Assembly: GCF_027409185.1 (NCBI RefSeq)
Contig: NC_084463.1
Coordinates: 50,338,907 to 50,402,906 of the forward strand
Direction of reading: 5' to 3'
Source of the DNA: Cynocephalus volans
Taxonomy: Eukaryota; Chordata; Mammalia; Dermoptera; Cynocephalidae
Length of the DNA: 64,000 nt
The notes below the pieces were generated by a model. The model searched no databases and was not told the DNA's origin. It saw only the letters and a program-made list of their open reading frames with translations. This document shows, one piece after another, positions 1-14,030 of the stretch; the first letter of the stretch is position 1; each line of letters starts with the position of its first letter. Position numbers and translations under genes: made by a program.

Positions 1-2662
1 CAGTGTTTATTGGTCTTTTGATGTGGTATAGTTTCTTTCTGTTTCTCATTTGCATATCTGCTCTACAAGTAGTGCTTGTTCTTTCCTGTGTACTCATGGT
101 GGTGATTATCATTCTTTGGATTCCAGGCGCAGGACTTCCTTAAAGATTTCTTGTACAGTTGGTCTTGTGGTGGTGAACTCCTGCAGTTTTTGTTTGGGAA
201 ATACTCTCCCTTTTATTTCCAAATTATATCCTTGCTGGGGTATAGTATTTTTGGTTGGCAGCTTTGTTCTTTTAGTACTTGGAGTATATCATCCCATTCT
301 CTTCTGACATGTAGACTTTTTGCTGAGAAGTCTGCTGTTGGTATGATGGGGACTCCCTTATATATGACTTGACACTTTTACTCTTTTCAAGATTCTATCT
401 TTTTCTTTGACTTTTGACAGTTTGATTACAATGTACCTCAGAGAGGACCTTTTTGTATTGAATCAATTTGGGTATCTTTGAGCCTCTTGGATCTGGAAGT
501 CTGTATCTCTCTCAATACCTAGGATGTTTTCTGCTATTATTTTATTGAATATGTTTTTGATAACTTCTCCTTTCTTCTCCCCTTCTGAACACCCATGATT
601 TGGATGTTTGTGTGTGTGCTCAAGGTGCTCTGCTAGCTCTCTTAGATTTTCCTTAATTAAAAAAAAAATTTTTTTTTGTCTGCTTGGATTATTTAGAAAA
701 GACTGTCTCTGAGATTAGAAATTCTTTCTTCCCCTTGCTCTAGCCTACTGCTTATACACTCAATTGTAGTTAGCATTTCATTCAATGAGGCTTTCAGTTC
801 CAGTTCTGGTACATTCTTTTGTACAGTATATCTCTTTGTAAATTTCCTCTTTCACATCCTGGGTGGTTTTTCTCATTTCTTTGTGTTGTCTGACTGAGTC
901 TTCCTGTATCTCACTGAGTTGTTTTAAGATTATTACTCAGAATTCTCTTTCAGATATTTCAAGAGTTTCCTGTTTGGGGGCTGTTATTTGAGAATTGTAG
1001 TCTTTCTTTTTTGGTGTCATTTTGTTTTGTTTGTTCATATTTCTGGTATCCTTGCAATGATGTCTAGTCATCTGATGGAATGGTTGTTTCTTCTATTACT
1101 CTGGGGTGGCTTTTGAGGAGAGACTCCCTCCTGTACATTTGCTATATATTGTCCATTGGGCAGGGTGTTTTAGTTTTGGCTCTGGGTGGACTCAGTAGTT
1201 TCAATAGTTCTAGGTAGACTCTGTGATTCTAGGTCGACTCAGTAATTCTGGAGGGTGCTTGCAGCTATATCTGTGACTAAGGTGCATGTGCAGCTGAGCC
1301 TATGCAGGTCAGAAGGGGCCATGTGGGCAGCTGAGTTGGCTGGGCCATGTGGGTGGCTGAGACCACAAGTGCAGGTGTGGTCACACAGATGGCTGTGGTG
1401 GCTAAGACCACACAGGTGACTGGATGTCTGAGGTCACGTGGGCAGCTGGGACTGCATGGACTGCAGGATGGCTGTGCCCTTGCTAGTGGGTGGAGCCAGG
1501 TAGGCAGCTGGGGTTGCATAGGTGGCTGGATGGCAGGGTTCACACTGGCAGGTGGGGCCACATTAGTAGGTCAGTCGGTGGAGCTATGTGTGTGGCTAGA
1601 CAGCCAAAAGAAGCACCAGGATAATATTGACTCAAGGGTTTAGTGGTCTCCACATTTTGAGTATTACAGTTCAATTCCAGTAAAGTAATATTTGGGCATG
1701 GATTAGTAATACATGTGTAAAATAAAAAGAAAAAAATGTAATTAACTATATATAATGTTATTACCATATTTATATGTTATGTTATATGCCAAAAAGAAAT
1801 AAAATAATTAGATAAAATAACATAAAGGTTTTAATATTTTCTTTTTTCACCCCAAGAGATATTCAGCTCACCCCTTCTAACTCCTGTCCCTCACTCTGTA
1901 AATGACTATTGCATACTGAAAAAGACAATTCTAGATAATCAAATGGTGTCTTTAGCCAACAAGGCTTTTGAGGTACTGTGTACTGAGGCTGGGAACAAGC
2001 AGGTAGCTTGATGGTTGGGCCCACACTAGTGGTGGGGGCTGTATGGGCAGCCAGAAGACAGGGCCCATGTGGGCAGGTGGGACCTCATAGGTTGCTGGGT
2101 GGTTGGGGTTATGTGGGCTGTGAAGCTGTTGGGGCTGCAAGTGCAACAAATGATGGCTGGGCCCAGGCAGGTGGGTGGGGCCATGTTGGCGGCTGGAGCT
2201 GCACAAGTGCCCTTTGCCACATGGTTGACAAATGTTGCATGATGGGGTGTGCTGTGCAGGATAAACTCCTGTGCAAGAGAAGGGCCATGGCTCTCTCTGG
2301 GACTAGACAATGTCACAAGTAACTGCAGGGGTGGTGGGGGCAGGCTGGGGCAACAGTAGGAGGGGGATTCCAGCTGAGAAGTGCTCACGGACAAGCAGAT
2401 TCCTTCAGAAGCAAGGGACAATTCCTCCTGGCTGATCCTGGTTTGGGAGACATAGCAGCAGCTGAAGCCATATGTTTCTTTCTCCTCTACACCACCCTGC
2501 ACAGTTTTTGCGCTCCACAGGCTCCTCACCAGACTCCTGCTGCCCTCTCATGCTCTCCCAGCAATGCTATCCCCAGTATGTAGCTGTCCTTTCCTTGCTC
2601 TAGTCCCTTTCTGTGGGAGCATCCTACACTGGGAACCTCTAGTCCACCATCTTCCCCTGCCT
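1..2662 (-). mobile_element. LINE-1, antisense, ORF1 region plus 5'UTR to its 5' end
   Basis: Read on the minus strand, this is the 5' part of an old L1. The 5' end lies near 2,662, where the complement reads as the usual L1 start (AAGATGGTGGACTAGAG). The GC-richer 5'UTR runs down to about 1,050. The ORF1-like start (Met-Thr-Pro-Lys-Lys) is at about 1,020, and degraded ORF1 and following sequence continues to the window edge. The same ORF1 region occurs in sense at 52.7-54 kb and the two can be recognised against each other. An AT-rich block at about 1,640-1,960 interrupts the 5'UTR and may be a separate insertion. No frame is intact, so the element is dead. Confidence 0.75.
1285..1570. repeat. 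Degenerate G-rich short tandem repeats in L1 5'UTR
   Basis: Loose repeats of roughly 20-40 bp share the words GTGGCTGAGACCACA, GGGGCCA and GGGCAGCTG. Similar words return at about 2,010-2,220 on the other side of the AT-rich block, so the array was probably continuous before that insertion. I read this as the tandem part of the L1 5'UTR. Confidence 0.45.
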
Positions 2663-2689
2663 CTATCCCTGCCTCTATCAACAGGGAAG

Positions 2690-3780
2690 TTTAATCTACA
2701 TAACTTTGTGCTGTCTGCATATTTTAAGGCAGAATTTATTGAAGTGTCACTTAAGCAAAATGGTAAATCTAAAAAGAACTACTTGGAATGCATTTTAGCC
2801 AAAGGTCTGCTGTCTTCACCAAACCAGCTGAAGATATTTCTAGAAAGGGGAATAACTAGGAGAAGGGGGTGTTGGTGTTTCACTTTTGGCTTTATATTCT
2901 AATACCTAATGTTAATTACTTGAATCATTTAAAATGCTCATGCAAAAAATTATGAAAACTAATTTGAATGAGATTTCAGGTGAGAACAACAAATGTTTTT
3001 TAAAAAGTAATCTTGAAAACTGATTTTTCATAACACTTTGCATTATTTTTAACGGCTATAAAAAATTTTATCCTATGGATGTGCTATAATTTTATTTAAC
3101 GAATCCTCCCAGGCATTCTTTAGCTTTTTACCATTTTAAACAATACAATAATGAACATCATCATTATTTTCTCAGAATATATTCCTAAGAAGGTCGATGT
3201 ATCCATTTAAGACTTTTGATATTTACTACCATACACTTTGTAAGGACATGCTAGTTTTGCATATGTGGTTGACAAGGATGAACATATTGGAAAACAACTG
3301 GCTGGCAACAATGGAAAACAGAGCATCTTGCAAATACTAATAGGCTCATAATAGGTGTGCAACATCTTTTGGGAAGTTTGGTAATGTCAATCAAAAGTGT
3401 GACAAGAGTCCCTTCTTGAGCAAACTTTGGTCATGTTCCTCTGAACCCTCTTCTCAACTTTGTCTCAACCTTGCCCTGCTTTCAGCAAAAATTGTGCTAA
3501 GTCAGTTTATGAAGAATCCCCTCACTCTTGATATCCTGTCTTGGCAATTTTCCAGCCAATGACCCCTTAGGTTGTCATGCTTATAAATTCCAACTTATCC
3601 CTGTTGTATTAGGAGTTGAGCTCAATCTCTCTCCTACTGCAATAGAGTTGGCTCCTTCTGCAGAAGTCTTGACTAAAGTATTTCTTACTTTTTAAATACG
3701 CATATAATTTTTATCTGACAATTATTAATATACAAACCACCATAAACAGGCTGGTATATTTCCTTACTGATCTTTTTCAA
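2690..3780. other. Intergenic, no gene seen
   Basis: AT-rich sequence without a convincing frame. The 112-codon plus-strand frame that begins in the L1 5'UTR and ends at 2,902 has no recognisable family. I see nothing else here. Confidence 0.5.
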
Positions 3781-3849
3781 AATTTAATCTACTCTAATAT
3801 AATGACATGGGAAGGTATGTGTGATTATTTTCCCTTTAACTTGTGTCAC

Positions 3850-4490
3850 GCAAAATTTTATACACATACAGCAATTAGACTTCTCAGAATTCATCTGACA
3901 GATTCTCCCATATGAGCACAAAGATGAATGCACAATGGCCTTTGCAGCACTGCTTGTAACAGCAAAACATGAGAAACAACCTAAATGCCCATCAATAGGG
4001 GAGTGCAATTACATTATAGATTTTTCATACAGCTGACCACCATGAAGCCTTTTAAAAGTGCAAAAATTTCCATACATGCTAACAAGATTCCAAAAATATA
4101 TTGTTACATGAAAAAATTAAGGTGTGAGACATCATATCTAATAGGCCACAATTCCTATTAGAAAATGGGCCAGAGATTGATGGTTGGGGACACAGACACA
4201 GGATTGCCTATGAATTCAATTATTTTAAGGACAAACAAACAGCTGGTCACAGTGGTTTCCTCAGGGGAGGGGAATAGGGGAACTGGTGAGAGAGGGAGAC
4301 AACTCACTGCACACTAAATGGGGAAACAGTCCTGCAGTCACTTCATGTCACCTTCCTTTCAGTGCACTCTGCTCATTTCTCTTTGAAATGGAAATAGTAC
4401 TGTGAACTTGGCATCTTTTTGTTGACTTTCAAGAGTTTTAACATGGTTTACATGGTATAAACCTGTTTCTAATATTAACTTTTTAATTAA
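3850..4490 (+). mobile_element. Old L1 (L1M-type) 3' end fragment
   Basis: The wording 'aacaacctaaatgcccatca' followed by an A/T-rich tail matches the end of ORF2 and the 3'UTR of old mammalian L1s. It is highly diverged and no open frame remains. The 3' limit is approximate. Confidence 0.5.
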
Positions 4491-4585
4491 AACAGTATGC
4501 ACAAGAATATTCAGTGAATAGTTACCATCCTGTTCCTAACCAGCCAGTTTTACATTTTCCAGGTAACCACTACCTACAGTTTGGG

Positions 4586-4640
4586 TTTTGTTTTGTTTTG
4601 TTTTGTTTTGTTTTGTTTTGTGTGTGTGTGTATGCGTGTG
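4586..4640. repeat. (TTTTG)n then (TG)n simple repeat
   Basis: About seven TTTTG pentamers run directly into a short TG tract. Confidence 0.9.
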
Positions 4641-5022
4641 ATTCTACTAGATTATCTGTATAGGGTATCCATATATTTGCTGACTAAGAGATATATATTT
4701 TGTCTCATTTTGTAGCCATATGGAAATCTAAGATACATCATTTTGCACGTTCTTTCCCTTTAACATATATAGGATGTCTGTTCAAATTAATATATAAATC
4801 TACCCCCTGATCATTGTCTACACAGTGTTCTGTTCTGTGGATTAACCATAAGTTAATCTACTGATGGGCATTCAAGGTGTTTTCTTCTTTTGCTTTGACA
4901 AATATTGCTTCTACATCATTGAACATCACTTTTGCAAACTTCACTGAGAATATCTGATGGATAAATTCCTAGGAGTGAAATTGTTATTAAAATATGGATG
5001 TAGCCAAACCGCCTTCCAAAAG

Positions 5023-5064
5023 GTGAAGAAGAGTACCTGTCGCTCAGTGAAGAAGAGTACCTGT
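5023..5064. repeat. 18-bp word tandemly duplicated at 24-bp spacing
   Basis: GTGAAGAAGAGTACCTGT occurs at 5,023-5,040 and again exactly at 5,047-5,064. A local duplication in otherwise plain sequence. Confidence 0.8.
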
Positions 5065-5277
5065 CTGCACACATCATCACAGACACTGGGCATTATCAGA
5101 TATATCGATCTTTACCAGTCTGCTAGGTGCAATGAGTAAATTTGCATTTATTTAATTATGACTGAGGTAGTACATATTTTCAAACATTTATGTATATATA
5201 TATGAATGGCATGTAAAAATATATACACACACATACATATATGTACGTGTATATACATGTTTTTTGTTTTATTTTGT

Positions 5278-5335
5278 TTTTGGTGTTATAACACCACTCT
5301 CTAACCAATAGTGCTAATTGGTCAGACCATTTGTG
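5278..5335 (-). mobile_element. tRNA-Ile-derived SINE fragment (t-SINE)
   Basis: The complement reads GGTTAGAGAGTGGTGTTATA, the D-arm to anticodon-arm part of the tRNA-Ile-like monomer found in better copies at 38.75, 46.9, 51.3 and 52.0 kb. The B-box half is missing. An AT-rich tail lies on its left side, as expected for minus orientation. Confidence 0.6.
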
Positions 5336-5339
5336 TAAT

Positions 5340-6470
5340 TATTTGTCTGTTGTTCTCTTCCATTCTCCACTCTTCTATAGACAAGATTGTTCAACTTTTC
5401 TATATTGATTGGTTTTTAAACAAATTAGGAAAAAATTTAAGCATATATTTATACACACACACACAAAGTATGATTAGCCTATAAACTCCTCTCCCACCAT
5501 TAACAACGATCAAGTCTTGACCAACCTTGTTTCCTCTTTATCCTCACCCACTCCCGACTATCTGTCTCACTATTTCATTTTAAAGCAATCTCAGGCATCA
5601 TAGCATATCATCTGTAAATATCTCCTTTAAATTTGTAAAGGATAAGTACTCTGCAGAAAAGTAGTAACATTGTCACGTCTAAATAACATTAATGATAATT
5701 CTTTTACTTCATCAAATATCTAGTCAATTTCAAATTTCCCTGCTTACGTTATCAATAAATTTTTCAGTGCATTTGTTTGAATCAAGATCTAGTTACAAAT
5801 CATTTACTGAGATTGGCTGATGAGTCTGCTAGGCCCTTTTAGTCTTTAAGGTCTTCCATTTTTCCTGTTTTCTCCCTTGGAATTTATTTACTAAGCAGGG
5901 TTGTTTTTCCCGTGGAGTTTCCCAATCTGGACGTTGCTAATTGCACCACCATGTACAACTGAGTATGTTGCTCTATCTCTGTTTCTTCTCCAACTACATA
6001 TTTCAATATAGAGCTTTAATAATCATGTGTCATTTTTCTTTTTTTGGGGGGGAGGGGTCCTTAATATTTGATATTGACTTTTTACATCAGGTGGCTCATG
6101 ATGTCTAGTAATCATTATTGTGGTGTTAATGCCATAAATAGCAATTTCTTACATCTTCTAACTTATTAGGAGAGTAAAAATAGGTGCCTAGATTGATTAA
6201 AAACAAATATAAAATATTATTTTACCAACAGGCTTTAAAATTCATATTGATTTTAGATAGAAAAGCTATTTGTATTTACGTATGTTTATAACAGACATCT
6301 TATAACATTTCTTACTAATTTTTGTAGTTCTAGACAAGAATCTCTAGAACTTTTTCTCAGTAATTACACCATATGCCAGTTTCAGTGATTTCTGACACCT
6401 TGTTTCCAGTATTTTAAACCCATTTTTTCTTGTATTATTGCCATACAAGCTTTGACCTAACTTTGAACAG
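5340..6470. other. Intergenic AT-rich sequence
   Basis: I see only AT-rich intergenic sequence with a short CA tract near 5,452-5,466 and a T/G homopolymer stretch near 6,038-6,056. No gene is supported. Confidence 0.5.
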
Positions 6471-6839
6471 CATCAGCAGTGAGAATGCACCCTACCCTTG
6501 CCCTGAGTTTTCTGACGATGATCTGTGCTATCATTTCACCCTGGAGGGAAAATCTGGCCATGGAGGGGCCTGACTCTTCAGGACCAGGACCAGGGGCGCC
6601 ACTCTGGCTGGAGTCCTGCCCCCAGCAAAAATTAAACCCATTGAGGACCTGGGAGAGACTCAGGCTGTCTGGGAGGCCCTGCAGAAGGAACTGGACTCAC
6701 ATTAGTGAGCCAGGGTCACTGAGAGGTCTTCACACATCTCCAGCCTCTCCAGGCTCAATATTTCAGACATGCAGCATCCTTGCCAGGGTCAAGGCCCTGC
6801 CCCACTCCAACCTTATGTCCTACCTATATGTTTCCCTCT

Positions 6840-7200
6840 GCTGGTTGAAGTGTTCCAGAAACAGCCTCCAAGCACACTCCCACCTCAGGGCCTCTGCCAG
6901 GCTGTCTGTGTGTTCCCCCAGACACTACATGTTCCTCTCGCCTCATGTCATCATTCAGCTCTAAGCTCCAATGTCCCTTTCTCAAAGAGGCCTTCCCCAA
7001 TCTTCCCATCTGAAGATAGTGCCCTGCCCCACCTGGTCACACGCCCCTTCCTGCTTGATGTGCTTCTTTGCAGCCCTTACCCCACTTCATGTGGTGTGTT
7101 GATTATTACCTTCCCCTCCTTGTAAAACCAGGGGCATCCTGCAGGGTCCTCACAGCCTTTCTTTGTAAATGCCAGGGCTCACTTGTGCCTACAGGGAGTG
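6840..7200 (+). mobile_element. LINE-2 3' region fragment
   Basis: The wording 'agctccaatgtccctttctc' followed by 'gaggccttcccc' and a CT-rich stretch is the typical, well diverged 3' part of L2. The overlapping frames at 6,479-7,125 are chance open frames across it. Confidence 0.65.
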
Positions 7201-10200
7201 AGCAACAGAGGGGAGAAGCCTAACTGAGGGATCCACACTTGGACTGGGGACAGGACTGTATCAGACCTCCCAACTGATTTTTCGCAAGCCCAGTCCCTTA
7301 GGGTGCAGGGAGCGGTCCCTGAAGCCTTAATGTGTCACTGTGTTTTCCCTTACGTGGAGAAAAAGTTCACGTGAAAGAGACCCTGAGCAAAAAGCAAGAT
7401 TTCCAGGCTTTTGCCTTTGCCACCCACAGAAGCCACTCTCCCTACAGCAGCTGAAGCCCTTGAAACCTGCCTCAGCTTATCCTTGTGTTTTCCATCAGAC
7501 TTGCAGTAAGTGTCAAAGCCCAGTCAGGTGTTCACAGACCTGACATGATGTGGCCCTGTTTCCTCTGCCTGAACCTGATGCTTGAGGGGCTCTCACAGAG
7601 CCTGTTGCTGTCCCTCCAGAAACCCTGAGAACTCTGCAGCTACACTACCAAAAGGAGGGTGAGGCACAGAGATACAAGCTCGCAGCTCAGCCTGGCTCTG
7701 CCCTTCCCTTCATTCTGGTAGATTAGAGAGGGAGACAAGGCTCAGGCCCACAGCTCTCACTCTCTTCTCTGTACAATGAGACTGAAGCATGTCTTCCCCC
7801 TCGGACTGCACAGCAGGCAGTAGCATTGAGGGTCACTCTCTCACTCACTGAGATAACCATTCACTTGCTACGTTATCAATTAAACGTCTTCACCATTTTT
7901 ATTCTGTGCCTTTTACTCACTGTCACCCAGCTCCTAAGTGGTCTATTCACTCATCTGTCTGTTCATTTAGGCATCAAGCAAACCATTTGAACATCCTCTC
8001 TCCATTCATCCATTATCCCAAGTACATGTCCACCCATCCCTCCACCTCCTGGAATCTTACCTATTTTGTGACCAGAGGCCCCACACTGTAGCACACAGAG
8101 ATGGGGACTGTTTGGGACAATCGGATGATATTAACACCACGTATGTACGTGGATTTGAACATATCTACATTGATCTCCCTAAATCTCACAAGGATGCTTC
8201 CAGGGGGCAAGTACCCATATCACCCCCGCCCACCACTATGTTACAGAGAAGGACCTCAGTGTGGAGGAACAGAATAGCCCCTTTGGAGGGAGGAAGAAGC
8301 CCCACCCCAGCCCCTCTGGGCAGTCATTTAGAGAACATGGCTGCGGGCTGCCGCTTCCCAGGGAGCACACCATGTTGCAGGAGAGCAAGGAGAGAATTTC
8401 CTCAAACTGCCAGAGAGAGGAAGAGAACAGAGGCAGATGAGGTGGTCCCACTGCCAGAGGCCTGGGGATTGGGCTGGGTTGCAAGAGGAACACTATCAAG
8501 GATGGGACCAGAGGAGCTGGCTAAGCTGAGCCCTGGATGGTTGACAGAAAGGTGCATCCAGTGGGGCAGAGCATGGACAAAGCCCCTGAAGTGTCTGCAT
8601 GAAGACCCCCCTTGGGCCAGGCCATGGTATGAGTTCTCAGCCCATGGGCCCTAATGCCTGTGCGGTCAGCCCCCAAGCTGCATTTTGAGGAAAAGCTGGA
8701 GGACCTGATGGGCCCACACAAGGACCTCTGGGAACTCCACATGAATCTCTCAAATCCATTTCTTGCTCTTTCCACAACTTCCCTAGCAGCACCAGGACCA
8801 AACCATAGGGTCATACCCAGGTCTTCTCTCACCTGCAACACCAGTTCCTAAGCAAGCCGTGGTGGTACTAATGTCAACATCACCCTGAATCCAGTCACTT
8901 GTTACCACCCTTGTGACCACCCAGCATCCTCATCACTGATCCTGCTAACCCATCCCTGCTGCCCTCTTATGTCCATTCAGAGGCCAAAAGGATGCTGGTA
9001 AAACAAGGTGGAGCCATTCTTCATGGCCATGGATGTGTATGGGACCATTACAGGCCCAGGTGAGAAAGTGGGGAGCAAAGCAGCCAGCGTTTGCCCCCAA
9101 TGGATCCCATGCACCAAACAAGAGAATGGAGAGAGAATGGATGTCAAGAGGGAACGGGTCAGTGGGGTCACCAGAGCGATGAAGGGGAGAAGAGCTGCAG
9201 CTGTGCTGGTAAGTGACTCTCCTGACAACACCCTGGATTTATAGTGTTTGCAGTTTTTCTGTTTTAAATACTCACACTGAACCAACTTGAATGCTTACAA
9301 AATTTCTAAACATCAACAACGATCCTCTCCAGCACAACACCGTAGGTATACGGGTGAGAGAGGTCCAGGGGGAGGGAATGGCCTGTGGAAAGGTCCTGAG
9401 ACTGGACCCTGGCTGGTGTGCATGGACGAGTATAGTAGTAGGAAGTGAGGCATGGTGACCAACTTAGTGACTAGATCCAGGTGGGCTTTTCTGAGGTATG
9501 GGGGAAGCTGGGAAGATGTGGATGGGTGGCTAGGAGGGAAGACCTTGGAAGGAGGGTGGCCCTTACCTGTCCTCACCTGCTCATCACCCTCCCGGCTGCA
9601 GAGGAATGGGTCAAGGTGAAGGTGGAGGCTATGAAGCTGCAGCTGTGTTCCCTGTGTGAGCCCAGGACCCCTCCACTGTCACCTAGGGCTCTTCCTCCAC
9701 AGCCAGGAGTCACCAGCCATGGGGAAGGTGTGGAACTGGAGGGTGTACGAGGAGAGGCCAGTGGTGACCACCATAGCCCCAGCCACACAGCAACTTTTCC
9801 CAAACAGGAAGACCAAGGAAGCCGCAGAGCTGGATGTGGAGCCCCCATTCTTCCCCCTGCACCACAGAGGCTGAAGGGCCTCTCCTCCCCTCTGCTCCTG
9901 TCTGTGTCTCTTCACACCCCTCTTGACCCACCTAAACCCTTTCCCTTTCTCCCCCATCCCACCTTATCCCACTTCATTCCTCTCTACAGCTCCCTCCTTC
10001 CTACACGCTGAGGGCTGGGAAATCACAGATGCAGATCCTTGCCCAAGCCCAGTGCATGCATGAGCAAGGGGTTGGCCCGAGAGGCAGTGAGCCCTGGAAT
10101 CAGGTGGCAGGGAGCAGAGACAGCTCCTGAATGGGGCTGGGTGACAAAGGGCAAGAATGTTCCTGGAAAGTCCTGAGAGGAGAATCTGGGGGGAGGGTGT

Positions 10201-10700
10201 TCCTGCAGGAGGCATGGTCAAGGTAAAGGCATGGAGGTGTGGTGGTGGTGGTGGAGCAGGAGTGGATGGTACATGTGCAAACGTGGGTGAAGACCCCCCA
10301 CCCCAGACCCACACCTCTCACAGACAAGTCCCAAGGCCTTACAAGTCCTCAGGAGAAACACTGGGAGCCACCTACTGGGAGAGCCTGATGCCTTCAAGAA
10401 CAGGGAGAAGAGACCCTGCCCTGACCTGGGGCTGCAGGAATTGAAGGGCCATTGTGCTTACAACCGGCCTTGGCTGAGTCTGTGCTGTGGGAAAGATGTG
10501 GGTGTGGCTCAAGACCCCTGGTCCCTGAGGCTGGGTGAAGCCTTGGCCTGACTCTCCTTCATGGCCTTGGCCACAGTCACACTGCAGGTGCTCAATAAAT
10601 GTTTCCCCACCTGCCAGTCTCTGGATCACTCCTCTCTAGGACCTGACAGGTGTTCTGGGTCTCCAGGCAGAAGGATGCAGACCTGAAACCCTCTCACAAT
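7200..10700. other. Intergenic, GC-moderate, no gene recognised
   Basis: There are several open frames of up to 180 codons (for example plus strand 8,112-8,654 and 9,481-10,011), but none shows a known domain, and overlapping frames on both strands are equally long, as expected by chance at this GC content. 'gtgctcaataaatg' at about 10,589 looks like the end of an L2- or MIR-type element. Confidence 0.5.
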
Positions 10701-10849
10701 AGGTCTAGGGGGTCTCAGAATTGAAGAAAAAGAGAAAAATGAAAGGAAAGAGGGTCAATGAGCTGGGACCCAAAGGCAATCAGTTCCATGCTGTAGTCCC
10801 TACTGTATAGCTGAAAAATAGAAATATAAAGGTAGTTTCCCCTTTCATG

Positions 10850-12360
10850 ATCATAAAATACATAACTAAGGCACTTGTTGGCAGAAACATAATATGTTAG
10901 AAATCCTCAATGTGCAGGGAGCCAGTCAACGAGGACTTAAATTGTGTCTACCTGATGCAAATTTTAAATCTACCAACATAAATCGACCCACTAAAACCAA
11001 TGATGGGAGTCAAGGTCTGCATCTCCCAGGTCCAAATACACTGAATTAATGACAAAGAGATTCCTTCTCTTGACAAGCAACCCCACCACGGAGGCCAGTG
11101 ACACTGACATCGTAGGTTGGAGAGAGAAGCCCACCCAGGTTCCAAGACTGGAGAGCAGTTTCCATGGGAGAATGGAAGACCATGGCAAGGTAGGAAAATT
11201 CTTGTCAGTCCAGGACATTAGACAACAAACTTAAAACTCGACCTCTCATCTTTCTACCTATGAGAAGGGACTAATCACATTTGTGTTATTAATGACCCAA
11301 CACCTAACATCAAGTAGAAATTAGATAATATATTGAACCAAATGGCAACAAAGACATCACATTTACACACTGCAATTCAGCTAAGCCCGTGATTAGAAAA
11401 AACTTTATAGCCTTGTTTACTTCACCACAATTAAACAAATAAATTAATAAAAGGCCTTTGACAAAATTCAACAATTATTTGTGATTTAAAAACCTCATGT
11501 AAAGCTAGGAATAAAAAGTAAATTCCTTTACTCTTATTGGTGACATGTTTAAGGTACTTCAGGTTCAGAACAATTTAAGTATGCCTGGTATATTCAAATA
11601 CAATTGACCACCGTACTGGAAATGCTAGACAATAAAATAGGTAAGAAATAATGGCATAAAAATTTCTGACTAAGTAACCTACAAGCCGAAAGAATCTACA
11701 AAACAAACAAACAACAAACAGAAAAAGCACAGATAAGCTAAATGAGTATAAAAGTTTGCTAAATATAAAAAATCAACTCTGTGTAAATGCCAGGACACTG
11801 GAGCAAAAAACGGCAGTGCTGAAGAAAAAAGATATGCTATAGCAATAGCATTAAAGAAACACATCAAGTGAGGAAGAGCATCTCAGCCAAAGGCAGCCTC
11901 GCAGTGACAGGTCAGGAGAGGCTGGCATGGGCTCCAGTGCTCCTCTCTACAGGGATACACCAGGAGGCACTTCCTCTCTCAGATCAGGAGCCATCTGTGT
12001 GTGCACAGAACACCTCAGGCCCAGGGACCCCTATATAAAGTGTGGACTGAGCTTCTTACACCCTGCTGATCCTGCAGGCATATTTTCACTGTGGGCCAGC
12101 CCCAGCAGAAGAGCCCTCTTGTGTTCTCACCAAGACCAGGTAAAAACCTGGTCAATCACCACATTCACTACTATCAATAAATAATGGCGACAAGATGATA
12201 TAAACCTCAGCCAAACCTAGCTAAGACCCACTATTAATCATTTCCTTTGACACCTCAATCAGGGCTCAGTTCCAGGTAAGTCATTCACCCCAGCAGAACA
12301 GCTCAGCTCATTCCACACCTCCTGGAATTAACACAGACAGTAACAAACAGCAAAAATAAA
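10850..12360. other. AT-rich sequence with faint L1-like wording
   Basis: A-rich sequence resembling very old L1 ORF2 without a frame. From 11,880 to 12,180 it becomes GC-moderate and unassigned. No gene is supported. Confidence 0.35.
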
Positions 12361-12379
12361 TTAAAAAATAGATGCTTAC

Positions 12380-14030
12380 AATATCATAAAAATACTATGA
12401 CTTAGGGATTAATATAATGACATGTATAAGATCCCCCCTCCAAGAAATAACATAGTTTAGAAACCTAAATAAAAAATAACCATGCTCATAAATTGGAAGA
12501 TCATTATTATAAAGATGTTATTTCCTCTAAAGATGATACATGCATCTATTACAATATCAATGAAAAACAAGTCTTTTTGTGTAAATTCACTGCTGATTTG
12601 AAGAAGAATATAAAAATGCAAAGGGTCCAATAATCTCCAACATGCTTTTGAAAACCAACAGGGTGGGGAGATGTCTCTACAGGGTATCAGAACATTCTAC
12701 GAAGGTACAAGGAATAAAACCTTGTGGTATTGATGGAAAGAGGGACAAATGACCTAAAGAGAATCTAGAAAGAGGCTGGTGCATGTTGCACAGCTGAGAA
12801 AGAACAGAGATTGCTATGCAGAGCTGTTTTCAATTTTTAAATCAATGTTGCTGCATCAAATGGATGTTTATTAGAAAAAATTTAATAACATTTGATCAGT
12901 ATATCCTACCATACAAAAAGACATTTCACATTTAAGTGTAAAAAGTAATTTTGGAAAAAATCTTTATAACTTTGTTATGAGTAAAGTGCTCTTACATTGC
13001 ATTTTTATAAACCATAAATTCTAAAGAAATTCTAACGAATTTCTATGAAACTTTATTAGAATTTAATAATTTCTGCTCATCAGAAACATCATTTAAGAGT
13101 GTGTAAGGGTAAGACAGAGTGGAAGAAAAAATGTGCAGTTCGCATTTCTAACAAAGGCCTTATAGTGCACAGAATACATGAAGAACTACATATTTCCAAG
13201 GAAAAAGACTTCCCAATAGAAAGAGAGCCAAGCCACTTCAATGAGCACTTTACAAAGGAGAAGACATTCCAATGACAAATGAATACATGAAAATGTGTAC
13301 AAACTCAATAGCAATTAGAGAAGTACAAATTAAAACCGGTAGAAACTACTGCATACTCATCTGAATGCAAAAACACTGACAACAAATGCATGAAACAATA
13401 AAAAACACACTACAGATCCAAGAGTTGGCAAAGACAATGAGCAACTGGAATTGATAAGCACTGCTGGTGGCAGTGTCAATTGGCAGAGCCACTTTGGACC
13501 ATGGTTTGGAAGCACCTACTCAGGCACGCCCATGAACCAGCAATTCCAGTCCTAGATGGGACAGAAATGCACCAAAAGATTTTACAAGGAAGTTGTAACA
13601 GGACTAGTTGAAATAGAAACATAGCAGTTTCCGCAAGAGAATATGGAGAAGATAGTGAGTGGAAGAGGCCCAAAGATTTCCTGAGGCAGTGCTCATGCTC
13701 CATTTCTTGACCTAGGTGGTAGTTACATGGTGTGTTCCCTTTGTGATTATTCATTGACCAGTACGGTTTCGATATTAGTTATATATTTTTTTTTAATGCT
13801 TTGCTCAATGAAATCAAGTTCATTAAATAAAGGATGGAGAGGAGGAACAGGAAGGAGGGATAATACAGGGGCATGAGAAAAATTTTGTGATAATAGGTAT
13901 GTTCATTATATTGGTTGTGGTGATGGTTTCTTGGGTGCATACATATGTCCAAACATAAAAGTATATACCTTAAGTATATGCATTTCTTTCATTTCACTTA
14001 TACTTTAATTAAGCTGTTAAAGATATAGAA
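12380..14030 (+). mobile_element. Old L1 (L1M-type): ORF2 3' part and 3'UTR
   Basis: 'ctcataaattggaagatcat' near 12,486, the ORF2 3' wording at 13,190-13,500 and the 3'UTR wording 'ggttgtggtgatggtttctt' at about 13,912 follow each other in the normal L1 order on the plus strand. All frames are broken. Confidence 0.75.

Noticed and set aside
8112-8654. A 180-codon plus-strand frame
   Set aside because: No recognisable family; frames on the opposite strand are comparable in length.
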